Assembly (NCBI GenBank): GCA_031292735.1
Contig: JARLGP010000310.1
Coordinates: 1-64,000 of the forward strand
DNA from: Holophaga sp.
GTDB taxonomy: Bacteria > Acidobacteriota > Holophagae > Holophagales > Holophagaceae
Length of the DNA stretch: 64,000 bases
Direction of reading: 5' to 3'
Shown piece after piece: positions 1 through 10,384 of the stretch. Positions within the stretch are counted from its first letter, which is position 1, and the number at the start of each line of letters is the position of its first letter. Both the position numbers and the translations under genes were made by a program. A model generated the notes under the pieces. The model saw nothing but the letters and a program-made list of their open reading frames with translations, ran no database searches and was not told where the DNA came from.

Positions 1-2103
<2,103 letters not shown>

Positions 2104-2292
2104 GGGCGTTGGGGCGGCTTTCTGGGCGACGAGGCTGATTCCTTCCATACTATCGGGCGGCGGCCCCGAACGGGGTACCGCCCGTCAAAGGCGAGAAAAG
2201 AAATTTCTTGTTTTTTTCGCTTTTTGCATCATGATTGGAGATGCCCGCAAAGGCATTGATTCGTTTCCCCCCTTTTGTCCTCCGGAGCTCCC

Positions 2293-3345
2293 ATGGCCGC
2301 TACCACCAACGAACAGGATGATCGCTTGAAGGTCTTGAACCGGGCCCTGGCGGACATCGAACGGGCGTTTGGCAAGGGTTCGATCATGAAACTGGGCGAC
2401 CATCTGGCCGTGGACGGGATCGAGGTCATCTCCACCGGCTCGATCTCCCTGGATTCCGCCCTGGGCGTGGGCGGCGTGCCCAAGGGCCGGGTGGTGGAGG
2501 TCTACGGCCCCGAAGCCAGCGGCAAGACCACCCTGGCCCTGCACATGGTGGCCCAGGCCCAGAAGAAGGGCGGCCTGGCCGCCTACATCGACGCCGAGCA
2601 CGCCCTGGATCCCGAATATGCCCGGAAGCTCGGGGTGGACATCGACAATCTGTTCATCAGCCAGCCGGACAGCGGCGAGCAGGCGCTGGAGATCTGCGAC
2701 CAGCTGGTGCGCAGCGGCGCCCTGGACATCATCGTCATCGATTCCGTGGCCGCGCTGGTGCCCAAGGCCGAGATCGACGGCGAGATGGGCGAGATGCAGG
2801 TGGGCCTGCAGGCCCGGCTCATGAGCCAGGCCCTGCGCAAGATGACCTCCTCCATCAGCAAGACCAACACCTGCGTGGTCTTCATCAACCAGATCCGCAT
2901 GAAGATCGGCGTGATGTTCGGCAACCCCGAAACCACCAGCGGCGGCAACGCCCTCAAGTTCTACGCTTCGGTGCGGCTGGACGTGCGCAGCATCCAGAGC
3001 ATCAAGGGCAACACCGGCGATCCCCTGGTGGCCGCCAAGGACGAGGACTCCTCCGTGGTGGGCAAGAAGACCAAGGTGAAGGTGGTGAAGAACAAGGTGG
3101 CGCCGCCGCTGAAGGTGGCCACCTTCGACATCATGTATGGCGAAGGCATCAGCCGCACCGGCGAACTGGTGGAACTGGGCGTCCAGCTGGAGATCATCCA
3201 GAAGAGCGGCTCCTGGTTCAGCTACAAGGATTCGCGCCTGGGCCAGGGAGCCGAGAACGTGAAGAAGCTCCTGAGCGACAACCCTGAACTGGCCGATGAG
3301 ATCGAAACCCTGATCCGCGCCAAGGTGGGCCTGAAGCCGGTCTAG
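2293..3345 (+). CDS. recA: Recombinase RecA
   Basis: Recombinase for homologous recombination and SOS co-protease, 350 aa (the usual size). It shows the Walker [10 protein letters not shown], the MAW-type segment [12 protein letters not shown], Walker [12 protein letters not shown], loop L2 around [18 protein letters not shown], and a C-terminal domain. I chose ATG 2293 because GGAG sits 6 nt upstream at 2283-2286; an in-frame TTG at 2275 lacks such a site. A strong stem-loop terminator follows. I found no convincing LexA box upstream, so SOS control cannot be read from this sequence. Confidence 0.98.
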   Translation: MAATTNEQDDRLKVLNRALADIERAFGKGSIMKLGDHLAVDGIEVISTGSISLDSALGVGGVPKGRVVEVYGPEASGKTTLALHMVAQAQKKGGLAAYIDAEHALDPEYARKLGVDIDNLFISQPDSGEQALEICDQLVRSGALDIIVIDSVAALVPKAEIDGEMGEMQVGLQARLMSQALRKMTSSISKTNTCVVFINQIRMKIGVMFGNPETTSGGNALKFYASVRLDVRSIQSIKGNTGDPLVAAKDEDSSVVGKKTKVKVVKNKVAPPLKVATFDIMYGEGISRTGELVELGVQLEIIQKSGSWFSYKDSRLGQGAENVKKLLSDNPELADEIETLIRAKVGLKPV

Positions 3346-3378
3346 GGTTCCCCCGCCGGGGCCAGAGGGAAGCACGCG

Positions 3379-3413
3379 CAGCCGTTCCGGAACACCTTCC
3401 GGAGCGGCTGTTT
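3379..3413 (+). terminator. Rho-independent terminator after recA
   Basis: A 14-bp stem (CAGCCGTTCCGGAA pairing with TTCCGGAGCGGCTG, one G-U pair) with a CACC loop is followed by a short T-run. It lies 33 bp after the recA stop and just before the 3' end of the convergent gene at 3415, so it isolates recA from the neighbouring transcription unit. Confidence 0.8.
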
Positions 3414-3414
3414 G

Positions 3415-4662
3415 CTACTCGTCGTTGTTCTGCATGCCGAGACTGAGCCCGCGCAGATGCGCCGGCACCGGGCTGGAGGCCTGGCCCGCCAGGGCGCCCG
3501 AGCTGGCCCGGTCCTGCATGGAGGCGTTCACCTGCCGGGTCCGGGCCGGGGCGGAGCCCTTGATCAGTTCGGCCATCTGCTCGCCGGTGGCGAACCGTTC
3601 CAGGCGGGACAGCTGGTCGACGGTGGGGAAACCCTCGTAGCGGAGCCGGCGGGGGCCCCAGATGTCCACCACGGTGCCGTGGAGTTCGGAAATGCGGGGG
3701 AGGGTCTGGCGGAAGTAGATGCCCAGCGGCCGGCCGCTGGCGGCCAGGAAGCCCACCAGGTCGGTATCGGGCAGCAGCACCGGCCGGCCTTCCTGCCAGG
3801 TGGTGTAGCTGACGGAGCGCCCCTGGCTGGTCCGCACCACCCCGGCCTGGGTGGGTTGGCCCAGCTCGGGGGGAAGGGTACTCTCCTGGGCCCGGTAGGC
3901 CTCCATCATGTCCGCCTGGCGCAGCTCCCGCTGGGGCTGGGCGATGGGGTGCGGGTCCTGCAGGGTGGCGGGCAGGAAGTTCTCTCCCACCTGCTGATAG
4001 ATGGTGCCCATGAGCCGCGGTTCGGGGCCGCTCAGGGACCGGGTGATGGCCTCCACCAGCTGGGGCAGCAGCACCTGGGGGGCCACCAGCAGCTCGTCCT
4101 CGGAAGGAATGGCCAGGAAGGTGTTCTGGCCCGGGAACAGGCCGCTCCACAGGTCGGGCAGCAGGAACCTGGAAGCGCTGTGCCCGTCGCCGAAGCTGCC
4201 CCGGTAGATGCCGGACGGCTGGCGCTGGAACGGGATGGCCAGGGAACGTTCCCGAAGCTGGTCGAGGCTTCGTTCCAGCACGTCCTCCCAGGTGACGCCC
4301 CAGAGGGTGAGCCAGGCGGCGGGCATGGTCTGGCCGCCGACGATCATGCGCAGGGCGAGCCCTTCGATGAAGGGCCGGTAGAAGAAGCCGTCCCGCTCCG
4401 CCACCCACGCCGGCACCAGCCGCGGAGCGAGCTCGTACTGGGCATCCAGCCAGGGCGGCGGCAGCGGCCAGCCGTGATTCACCAGATCCTGCAGCGCATC
4501 CCCCCAGAGGGCCCGTTCCTCGGCATTCAGATGGGGGAATTCCTCCGCGATCGGATCCAGGCCGGGCAGGTCCATGGGGATGTTCCTGGGGGTGAGGATC
4601 TCCTCGAGGGTGGGAAGCGGCTTTCGCTCCGGCGAACTGAAAAATCGAGAAAGAAAGGCCAT
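3415..4662 (-). CDS. Hypothetical soluble protein, possibly DUF1444-like
   Basis: Function unknown, 415 aa. No signal peptide or membrane segment is visible. A central block (FLLPDLWSGLF, then FLAIPSEDELLVA) is reminiscent of DUF1444 proteins, where a value predicted from stored data is read back as an instrument-like pattern, but the match is weak and from memory. The tail is rich in Ala, Gln and Ser and ends acidic (NNDE). The ATG at 4662 has only a weak GGATGAG upstream. It runs divergently from moaA with 67 bp between starts, so the two may share a promoter region. No operon partner is visible. Confidence 0.75.
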   Translation of the reverse strand: MAFLSRFFSSPERKPLPTLEEILTPRNIPMDLPGLDPIAEEFPHLNAEERALWGDALQDLVNHGWPLPPPWLDAQYELAPRLVPAWVAERDGFFYRPFIEGLALRMIVGGQTMPAAWLTLWGVTWEDVLERSLDQLRERSLAIPFQRQPSGIYRGSFGDGHSASRFLLPDLWSGLFPGQNTFLAIPSEDELLVAPQVLLPQLVEAITRSLSGPEPRLMGTIYQQVGENFLPATLQDPHPIAQPQRELRQADMMEAYRAQESTLPPELGQPTQAGVVRTSQGRSVSYTTWQEGRPVLLPDTDLVGFLAASGRPLGIYFRQTLPRISELHGTVVDIWGPRRLRYEGFPTVDQLSRLERFATGEQMAELIKGSAPARTRQVNASMQDRASSGALAGQASSPVPAHLRGLSLGMQNNDE

Positions 4663-4717
4663 GGCTCATCCACTTGGTGAAAGTTCATTTTGCCCCAACG
4701 GGGCCTGAAGATTGCCG

Positions 4718-4723
4718 TAATCT
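4718..4723 (+). promoter_or_regulatory. -10-like hexamer directly before moaA (possible leaderless start)
   Basis: TAATCT lies 6 nt before the moaA ATG at 4730, placing a predicted +1 at or beside the start codon. No Shine-Dalgarno sequence is present between them, and no good -35 is visible at standard spacing. Confidence 0.4.
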
Positions 4724-4729
4724 GAATGC

Positions 4730-5737
4730 ATGGGGCCACTCGATTCCTTCTCCAGGCCGTTGCGGGCCCTTCGCGTCTCGGTGACCGACCGATGCAACTT
4801 TCGCTGTCCCTACTGTATGCCAAGGGGGAACTTCGGAGAGGGTTTCCGTTTCCTGGAACGGAAAGAAATTCTGAGCTTCGAGGAGATCCTGCGCCTGGTG
4901 CGGGTGTTCGTGGGGCTGGGGGTGCGCAAGGTGCGCCTCACCGGCGGCGAGCCGCTGCTGCGCAAGGACCTGCCCGACCTGGTGGCCCGGCTGAAAACCG
5001 TGGCGGAGCTGCGCGAGGTGACCCTCACCACCAACGCCGCGCTGCTGGCCGGTCTGGCCCTGCCGCTGAAGCAGGCGGGACTGGACCGCTTGACGGTGAG
5101 CCTGGACTCCCTCGACCCGCAGCGGTTCCAGGCCAATTCCGATTCCACCGTGCCGCTGGAGCGGGTGCTGGAGGGCCTGGAAGCCGCCCGGAGCGCGGGG
5201 TTCGGGGACATCAAGCTCAACTGCGTGCTGCGCCGCGGGGTCAACGAGGCCGACATCCTGCCCTTGGCGGGCTTCGCCCGGGAACAGGGCTACCACCTGC
5301 GCTTCATCGAGTTCATGGACGTGGGCACCCGCAACGGCTGGCGCCTGGACTCCGTGATTCCGGCCGGGGAAGTGGCCGACATCATCTCCCGGCGCTGGCC
5401 CCTGAAGCGGATCTGGAAAGGCGCCCCGGACTGCGTGGCCCAGCACTGGGCCTACCTGGACGGCGTCGGCGAACTGGGCCTCATCGCCTCGGTGAGCGAA
5501 CCCTTCTGCGCCGGCTGCGACCGGGCCCGGCTTTCGGCGGACGGCTCCCTGTTCACCTGCCTGTTCGCGTCCGAAGGTCTGGATCTGAAGACCTTCATGC
5601 GCGGCGGCGCCTCGGACGGCGATCTGACGGCCCTGCTGGAAGCGCGCTGGAAGCGGCGGGACGACCACTATTCCCAGCTGCGCAGCGCCCAGACCGCGGG
5701 ATTGCCCCGGGCGGAGATGTTCCATCTGGGTGGGTAG
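4730..5737 (+). CDS. moaA: GTP 3',8-cyclase MoaA
   Basis: First enzyme of molybdenum/tungsten cofactor synthesis; a radical SAM enzyme turning GTP into 3',8-cyclo-7,8-dihydro-GTP. 335 aa. The N-terminal cluster motif CNFRCPYC (CX3CX2C) and TGGEPLLRKD match MoaA, as do the second-cluster region FCAGCDRARLSADG with a later Cys in FTCLF, and the conserved C-terminal Gly-Gly. It supplies cofactor for the tungsten aldehyde oxidoreductase and works upstream of MoeA, both encoded 40-47 kb away. It ends exactly against the 3' end of the convergent gene at 5738 with no spacer. No moaC, moaB or moaE is adjacent. Confidence 0.97.
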   Translation: MGPLDSFSRPLRALRVSVTDRCNFRCPYCMPRGNFGEGFRFLERKEILSFEEILRLVRVFVGLGVRKVRLTGGEPLLRKDLPDLVARLKTVAELREVTLTTNAALLAGLALPLKQAGLDRLTVSLDSLDPQRFQANSDSTVPLERVLEGLEAARSAGFGDIKLNCVLRRGVNEADILPLAGFAREQGYHLRFIEFMDVGTRNGWRLDSVIPAGEVADIISRRWPLKRIWKGAPDCVAQHWAYLDGVGELGLIASVSEPFCAGCDRARLSADGSLFTCLFASEGLDLKTFMRGGASDGDLTALLEARWKRRDDHYSQLRSAQTAGLPRAEMFHLGG

Positions 5738-6232
5738 CTATAAGAAGCGCAGCACTTCCTGAAGGCAGGATTCCCAGACTTCGTCCGCGGCCTCTTCCAG
5801 GTAGAGCTCGATGGCGTTCCCGGCCGGGCGCGCCTCGGGATGGGCGGACCAGGCCGCGTACACCGCGTCCAGCCCGGTGCGGTCCAGGGGCGTGTCCCGG
5901 TGCTTGTGGGCCTTCCGCACCCGGTCGGTGTCCGGGCCCCGCAGCGACAGGCCGTGCCGGGGGGCGGCATGGAAGGTGAACACGTGCGACCAGGTGGAAC
6001 CGATCATCTGGTTGAAGTGCAGGAACGCGCCGTGATTGGAAAAGGTGGTGGTCAGGTTGCGCTTGGGCCCGGACCAAACGCCCGACCAGCGGGTCAGGAG
6101 CGCCAGGGCCCGCTGCTTCTCCTGGGGGTGCTTCAGGCACACCGAGGCTTTTTCCAGAAACGTATCCAGCTCTTCCAAGGCCGATTCTCCAAGGGAGAAG
6201 GATAACCGCGCCAGGCCTTCCGGCCCACGCAA
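5738..6232 (-). CDS. Hypothetical protein
   Basis: Unknown, 164 aa. No signal peptide or membrane segment is seen. It is Trp- and His-rich in the middle (TRWSGVWSGPKRN, QMIGSTWSHVFTF). An in-frame TAA lies directly before the TTG at 6232, so translation starts there or at a later TTG such as the one about 18 codons in, which has GGAGAAT upstream; no ATG is available near the N-terminus. The stop codon touches the moaA stop in convergent orientation. The codon pattern fits a real gene, and the frame is the only sensible one here. Confidence 0.65.
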   Translation of the reverse strand: MRGPEGLARLSFSLGESALEELDTFLEKASVCLKHPQEKQRALALLTRWSGVWSGPKRNLTTTFSNHGAFLHFNQMIGSTWSHVFTFHAAPRHGLSLRGPDTDRVRKAHKHRDTPLDRTGLDAVYAAWSAHPEARPAGNAIELYLEEAADEVWESCLQEVLRFL

Positions 6233-6620
6233 TTACCCGGGGAGGCTGGAGAGCTGCCTGAAAAAATAAATATTTAGTAGAGGAACCCGGCGCGGGGTCG
6301 TTTCCCCCGGCTCCGGGGGCCGGCAAGGGGTGGGCGGTGGGGCCAACCCTCTGGAAAGTCGTTGCCGAAGGCCTTGCAATTTTGGGACAAATAGCGTATC
6401 TACATAGTTTGAATTGCGAGCCCCGGCGGTGTTGCCACCCTCCCGGCCGCTTCCGGCCCTTGCTGCGGAAGCCGCCCCACCCCGGAACCCCGACGGACGA
6501 GAAAGATCTTTTTTGTAATGAACCTTCCCTTGGTATCTGTCACCTGATATTAATGTTGCACCCTTTCCCCTGCTCCAAAGTCAAGTTGCAGTTCCCTCCC
6601 ACCCAAAAGCTGAGGCATTC
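6233..6620. other. 388-bp non-coding stretch between a convergent-side gene and HU
   Basis: The longest gene-free stretch in the window. It holds an AT-rich patch near 6255-6280, a tight GC hairpin (CCCCCGG-ct-CCGGGGG, 6304-6319) without a T-tail, a promoter candidate at 6374-6402, and an AT-rich leader (about 6500-6600) before the HU gene. I see no coding frame and no tRNA or recognised riboswitch in it. A long regulated leader for the HU gene is plausible. Confidence 0.5.
6374..6402 (+). promoter_or_regulatory. Sigma-70-type promoter candidate for HU
   Basis: TTGCAA (6374-6379), a 17-bp spacer and TATCTA (6397-6402). This is the best match in the intergenic region and would give an HU leader of about 210 nt. 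Confidence 0.45.
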
Positions 6621-6896
6621 ATGATCAAGATCGATATCGCCGGAACCTTGATGCAGACGCTGCCCGTTTCCAAGGCAACCGCCCTCCAGGTGGTGGATCT
6701 CCTGACGGATCGCATGAAGAAGGCCCTTCTGGACGGCCATCGGATCGAGATTCGCGGATTCGGGGTGTTCGAGCCGCGCCCCCGCAAGCGGGGCATGGGA
6801 CGGAACATCAAGACGGGAGCCAGCGTGGACATCCCCAAGGGCCGAAGCATCCGGTTCAAGCCCGGCAAGGATCTGCGGGACATCGAAGTCAAATAG
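6621..6896 (+). CDS. HU/IHF-family DNA-binding protein (first copy)
   Basis: Histone-like nucleoid protein that bends DNA as a dimer. 91 aa, the family length. The signature is visible: helical N-terminus, IEIRGFGVFEPRPRKRGMGRN and the beta-arm with KTGASVDIPKG, where Pro is the intercalating residue, then FKPGKDLRD. GAGG 6 nt before the ATG supports the start. A second, more divergent HU lies at 45010. It cannot be assigned to HU versus IHF alpha or beta from sequence alone. The long AT-rich leader suggests it is controlled separately from its neighbours. Confidence 0.95.
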   Translation: MIKIDIAGTLMQTLPVSKATALQVVDLLTDRMKKALLDGHRIEIRGFGVFEPRPRKRGMGRNIKTGASVDIPKGRSIRFKPGKDLRDIEVK

Positions 6897-6903
6897 GTTC
6901 AGA

Positions 6904-8364
6904 TCATTCCTTGGGATAGACGCGCAGGCTCTTCCACTGCCGCAGGAGCACCTTGCCGGGCGGGAACCCGCGCGGCTTGGACACGTCCGCGGCGTGGCAA
7001 TAGTGGACTTCCACTTTCCCGCCGGCGCGGGCCTTGCTGAAGAAGGCCGCGAGCTCGGCAGCCCGTTCGATGAGGGGGCGGGGCAGTTCCGAGATGTGCT
7101 CCGGGTTGCGCACCACCACGTGGCTGCCGGGGGTGTTGGCCACGTGCAGCCACAGGTCCAGCGGCGCGGCCACCTTGAAGGTGAGCTGATCGTTGTCCGC
7201 ATCGCCTTTGCCGATGAGCACTTCAAAACCTTCCACCATGACCGAGCGGAAGGCCTTGCCCTTTCCGTCCGCTCGTAGGTCTTTTCGCTTTTCCGGTTTT
7301 TCCATGGATTTCCTGCCTCGGGGGGCCTGTTTGGAGGATCTGGACGGTCTGGCCAGGGGATCGGGGAGGCCGGCCGCCAACTGGGCCTCGCGGTAGGCCA
7401 GGGCCTGCATCTGGTGCTGCAACTCCCCTTCCAGTTCGGCCACCCGGCCCAGGCCGCGTTCGGCCCGCTTCACCGCGGCGAACCAGCGCTGCACGGCGTC
7501 CTCGGCCCGGTGCCCGTCGGGCAGGTCGATGCGGGTGCCGTCCAGCAGCAGGGCCTGGCCGCAGGCGCCGCGCAGCCGGTAGAGTTCGCCGGCCAGGGCC
7601 TGGGCCCGGGCGCGCAGGCCCAGGGCCAGGGTGTGCCGGGCCCGGTCGCGGCCCAGGGCGTCCCGGAGCCGCTCCAGGCGCTTGCGCTCGGCAGCCACCT
7701 TGCGGTCGGAGCCGGCTTTGCGCGGCACCAGCACCAGCTTGGCGGCCCGCTCCATGGACCAGGCCCGGTGCCGGGCCAGGAGGGGGCCTTCGCCGGGCAG
7801 CAGGTCCGGGATCTCCCCGGCCAGGGCGGCGTCGGCCTGGTCGCCGAACCGGGCCAGGAAACGCAGGTAGGGGGGCGGATCCTGGTCCGGTTGCGGCGCC
7901 CCGGGCGGGAACATCTGGCCCAGGCCCATGCGGATGGGGTTGAGATCCAGGCCGTCCAGGCGCAGCCCGGCCCGGCCGGGAATGGCCTGGAAGGCCAGGC
8001 GGGCCGCCTCGATCCGCCCGGTGATGGCCCGGCGGCGCAGCACCAGGCCCAGCCAGCGCTCCCGGGGGTCGCCCTCCACCTCGGTGAGACGGGTGCCCTT
8101 GAGCTCCACCTGCCAGCGGCGGGTCAGGTCCTGGCGGGCCTCGGCCTTGAGCAGCAGGTAGGCTTCGTCCCGTTCGTGCAGCAGCCACAGTTCGGGCGCC
8201 GGGTTCAGCATGAAGACCCAGGCCAGGCCCGGTTCCAGGCCGGCCCTGCGGTCGGGCGCCCAGAGCAGCGCCAGGGCCCGGGGGCCGGCCCAGGCGCCCT
8301 GGATGGCGCCTTCCCCGGCGCGCAGCCGGGCCCGGGCCAGGGCGAGCAGGATGGGGGCGTCCAC
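6904..8364 (-). CDS. rqcH: NFACT-family ribosome quality control protein (RqcH/Rqc2 homologue)
   Basis: RqcH binds obstructed 50S subunits and directs C-terminal alanine tailing of stalled peptides. 486 aa, somewhat shorter than typical RqcH (about 570). An N-terminal NFACT-N-like region is followed by helices rich in Arg and Ala, and then a clear NFACT-R (DUF814) domain: EGFEVLIGKGDADNDQLTF, DLWLHVANTPGSHVVVR and VHYCHAADVSKPRG. It starts at GTG 8364, whose G is the last base of the upstream stop codon (TAGTG), so the two genes are translationally coupled. An S4-domain protein at 59419 could be its RqcP partner. The symbol follows the family, not a proven orthologue. Confidence 0.85.
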   Translation of the reverse strand: MDAPILLALARARLRAGEGAIQGAWAGPRALALLWAPDRRAGLEPGLAWVFMLNPAPELWLLHERDEAYLLLKAEARQDLTRRWQVELKGTRLTEVEGDPRERWLGLVLRRRAITGRIEAARLAFQAIPGRAGLRLDGLDLNPIRMGLGQMFPPGAPQPDQDPPPYLRFLARFGDQADAALAGEIPDLLPGEGPLLARHRAWSMERAAKLVLVPRKAGSDRKVAAERKRLERLRDALGRDRARHTLALGLRARAQALAGELYRLRGACGQALLLDGTRIDLPDGHRAEDAVQRWFAAVKRAERGLGRVAELEGELQHQMQALAYREAQLAAGLPDPLARPSRSSKQAPRGRKSMEKPEKRKDLRADGKGKAFRSVMVEGFEVLIGKGDADNDQLTFKVAAPLDLWLHVANTPGSHVVVRNPEHISELPRPLIERAAELAAFFSKARAGGKVEVHYCHAADVSKPRGFPPGKVLLRQWKSLRVYPKE

Positions 8365-8918
8365 TACAACAGCTGCAGGATGGCCGCGGTGGGCAGCACC
8401 ATGGCGAATTCGCCGTGCAGTTCCGCCAGGCCGGCGGTGTGCAGCAGCTCGGCCGGCATCCGGTTGCCGGCCACGTCCTCCAGTTCGAAGGCGACGCAGG
8501 CATCGCTCAGCACCACGGTCTTGAACCCCAGTTCGCAGGCGGTGCGGGCGCTGCTGGAGATGCAGTGGCTGGTGGTGAAGCCGGCCAGCACCAGGCGGTC
8601 GATGCCCTGGTCGCGCAGGAGCCGCTCCAGGCCGGTGCCGTTGAAGGCGCAGTGGCCGGACTGGTGCAGCACGGTTTCCCCGGGCTTCGGCGCGGTTCCC
8701 GGCTTGAAGGCGTGGCCGGGCTCCCCGGGGTGCAGGGGGGAATTGGGATCGCGGGCGTCGCTCTGCACGTGCACCACGCAGAGGCCGCCGGCGCGGAAGG
8801 CCTGCAGCACCTGGGCTTGGTTGGCCTCCGCCTCGGGGTTGTTGCGCTGGCCCCAGTACGGATCATCCCAGGCTTGTTGCGCGGCGATGAGGAGGAGGGC
8901 GATGTTCCGGGGCAGCAT
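8364..8918 (-). CDS. Isochorismatase-fold protein with altered active site
   Basis: 184 aa, member of the isochorismatase-like cysteine hydrolase family: WDDPYWGQRNNPEA, PNSPLHPGEPG and AFNGTGLERLL are typical. The family triad is Asp-Lys-Cys. Here the Asp position (LLIDxQ in relatives) is Ala12 (LLIAAQ), the Lys position is Gln86 (LHQSGHCAF) and only Cys119 (TTSHC) remains. I infer it is not a standard hydrolase: either a pseudoenzyme or changed chemistry. It overlaps the RqcH gene by one base. No ribosome site is seen; a -10-like TAGAAT sits 6 nt before the ATG. Confidence 0.88.
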   Translation of the reverse strand: MLPRNIALLLIAAQQAWDDPYWGQRNNPEAEANQAQVLQAFRAGGLCVVHVQSDARDPNSPLHPGEPGHAFKPGTAPKPGETVLHQSGHCAFNGTGLERLLRDQGIDRLVLAGFTTSHCISSSARTACELGFKTVVLSDACVAFELEDVAGNRMPAELLHTAGLAELHGEFAMVLPTAAILQLL

Positions 8919-8924
8919 AGGCCG

Positions 8925-8930
8925 ATTCTA
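8925..8930 (-). promoter_or_regulatory. -10-like hexamer before the isochorismatase-fold gene
   Basis: TAGAAT on the minus strand, six bases before the ATG at 8918. The arrangement TAGAAT-cggcct-ATG closely resembles TAAAAT-cggatc-ATG at 18343, suggesting a leaderless transcript. Confidence 0.4.
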
Positions 8931-8932
8931 GC

Positions 8933-9421
8933 CTACTGGATTTCCTCCACGAACGGCGAGGGGCCGGTCTTCTCGAAATAGGTGTTGAGAATCATCATGG
9001 TCCGGGTGGTGACATGGGGGCCCAGGGAGCGGATCTTGCGCAGCCGCACGTGCACGCCCATGGGCGATTCGGCCACGATCTTCAGCAGCAGGCTGTCCTC
9101 CCCGGCGATGGTGTAGGCCGCCAGCACATCCGGTTCCCGCTCCAGGGCCTGGATGAAGCGCTCTTCCAGGGCGTCGTCGTTGCCGGCCTGGTAGCGCACC
9201 GCCACGAAGGCCACGCACGGCTTCATCACCGAGGCCGGCGTCACCAGGGCGCAGTAGCCGCTGAGCACGCCTTCGGCCTCCAGCCGCTTGATCCGGTCGA
9301 TGATGGTGGGCCGGCTCACACCCAGCCGTTCCGCCAGCTCCGCGTGGCTCATGCGCCCCTCCTTCTGGAGGGCCGCCACCAGACGGCAATTGAGGTCGTC
9401 CGTCATCAGGTTCTTCGCCAT
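8933..9421 (-). CDS. Lrp/AsnC-family transcriptional regulator
   Basis: 162 aa regulator. The N-terminal AsnC-type helix-turn-helix (SHAELAERLGVSRPTIIDR, then IKRLEAEGVLSGY) is followed by a RAM-like ligand domain (VAFVAVRYQ, AYTIAGEDSLLLKIVAES). The family usually senses amino acids and forms octamers. It is divergent from kdsA (129 bp between starts), and only 14 bp separate its stop from the start of the next minus-strand gene, so it could be co-transcribed into the isochorismatase/rqcH pair. The effector and targets are unknown. Confidence 0.95.
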   Translation of the reverse strand: MAKNLMTDDLNCRLVAALQKEGRMSHAELAERLGVSRPTIIDRIKRLEAEGVLSGYCALVTPASVMKPCVAFVAVRYQAGNDDALEERFIQALEREPDVLAAYTIAGEDSLLLKIVAESPMGVHVRLRKIRSLGPHVTTRTMMILNTYFEKTGPSPFVEEIQ

Positions 9422-9550
9422 CGCTGTGCCTCGTGAACCCCCATTTTATGACAGATAGCCGCCCCGCCCACGCTAGAACCGGCAAGCCGCGGCGCATATA
9501 CTTTGGTACGGTTCAAGCCAGCCAGTGCCGCCACCCGGAAAGAGGACCCC

Positions 9551-10384
9551 ATGGATTTCGTCCGCCCGTTCACCGAGCGCAGTTTCTTCCTCATCGCGGG
9601 GCCATGCGTCATCGAGTCCCGGGAGCACACCCATTTCCTGGCCGCCCAGCTCCAGGACCTGGCCGAGGCCAGGGGCATCCCGTTCATCTTCAAGGCCAGC
9701 TTCGACAAGGCCAACCGCACCTCGCTGGGCAGCTTCCGCGGTTCGGACATGGCCGAGGGGCTGGACATCCTGTCCGAGGTGCGCTCCCGGCTCGGGGTGC
9801 AGGTGCTCACCGACGTGCATGAGTCCGTCCAGTGCGCGCCGGTGGCCGAGGCGGTGGACGTGCTGCAGATTCCCGCCTTCCTGTGCCGGCAGACCGACCT
9901 GCTGCTGGCCGCCGCGGCCACCGGCCGGCCGGTGAACCTCAAGAAGGGGGAATTCCTGGCGCCCTGGGACCTTTCATACGCGGTGGAGAAGCTGCGCAGC
10001 GTGCCGGACCATGGCCCGATCTGGGTCACCGAGCGGGGCTCCAGTTTCGGCTACGGCAATCTGGTGGTGGATTTCCAGTCTTTCCCGCACCTGCGCCGAA
10101 CCGGCTGCCCGGTGGTGTTCGACGCCACCCACAGCGTGCAGAAGCCCGGCGCCCTGGGCAGCGCCACCGGGGGGGCCCGGGAGATGATCCCGACCCTGGC
10201 CCGGGCCGCGGCCACGGCGGTGGACGGGTTCTTCTTCGAGGTGCACGAGGACCCCGCCAAGGCGCTCAGCGACGGCCCCAACGCCATTCGCCTGGATCAG
10301 TTCGGCGCCCTGCTGGACCAGCTCCTGGAGATCTGGCGGGTGGGCCGGAACGCCACCCTGGGCGATTCCGCGTCGAATTCCTGA
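9551..10384 (+). CDS. kdsA: 3-deoxy-8-phosphooctulonate synthase KdsA
   Basis: Condenses PEP with arabinose 5-phosphate to give KDO 8-phosphate for LPS inner core, so the organism makes LPS. 277 aa. IAGPCVIES, FKASFDKANRTS, LTDVHE, QIPAFLCRQTDLL, GxSFGYGNLVVD and FDATHSVQKPG are all diagnostic. Cys19 in GPC marks the metal-dependent class; the metal-free E. coli type has Asn here. ATG 9551 is chosen because GAGGA precedes it; an in-frame GTG or similar at 9503 lacks support. A TATACT hexamer at 9497-9502 may be its -10. The stop overlaps the next start (TGATG). Confidence 0.97.
   Translation: MDFVRPFTERSFFLIAGPCVIESREHTHFLAAQLQDLAEARGIPFIFKASFDKANRTSLGSFRGSDMAEGLDILSEVRSRLGVQVLTDVHESVQCAPVAEAVDVLQIPAFLCRQTDLLLAAAATGRPVNLKKGEFLAPWDLSYAVEKLRSVPDHGPIWVTERGSSFGYGNLVVDFQSFPHLRRTGCPVVFDATHSVQKPGALGSATGGAREMIPTLARAAATAVDGFFFEVHEDPAKALSDGPNAIRLDQFGALLDQLLEIWRVGRNATLGDSASNS

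Noticed and set aside
2161..2180. CGAACGGGGTACCG as a LexA-type SOS box upstream of recA
   Set aside because: Only the left half fits the Gram-positive CGAAC-N4-GTTCG form and the right half does not, so no SOS box is claimed.
6304..6319. GC hairpin near 6304 as a terminator
   Set aside because: Loop of only 2 nt and no T-run on either strand.
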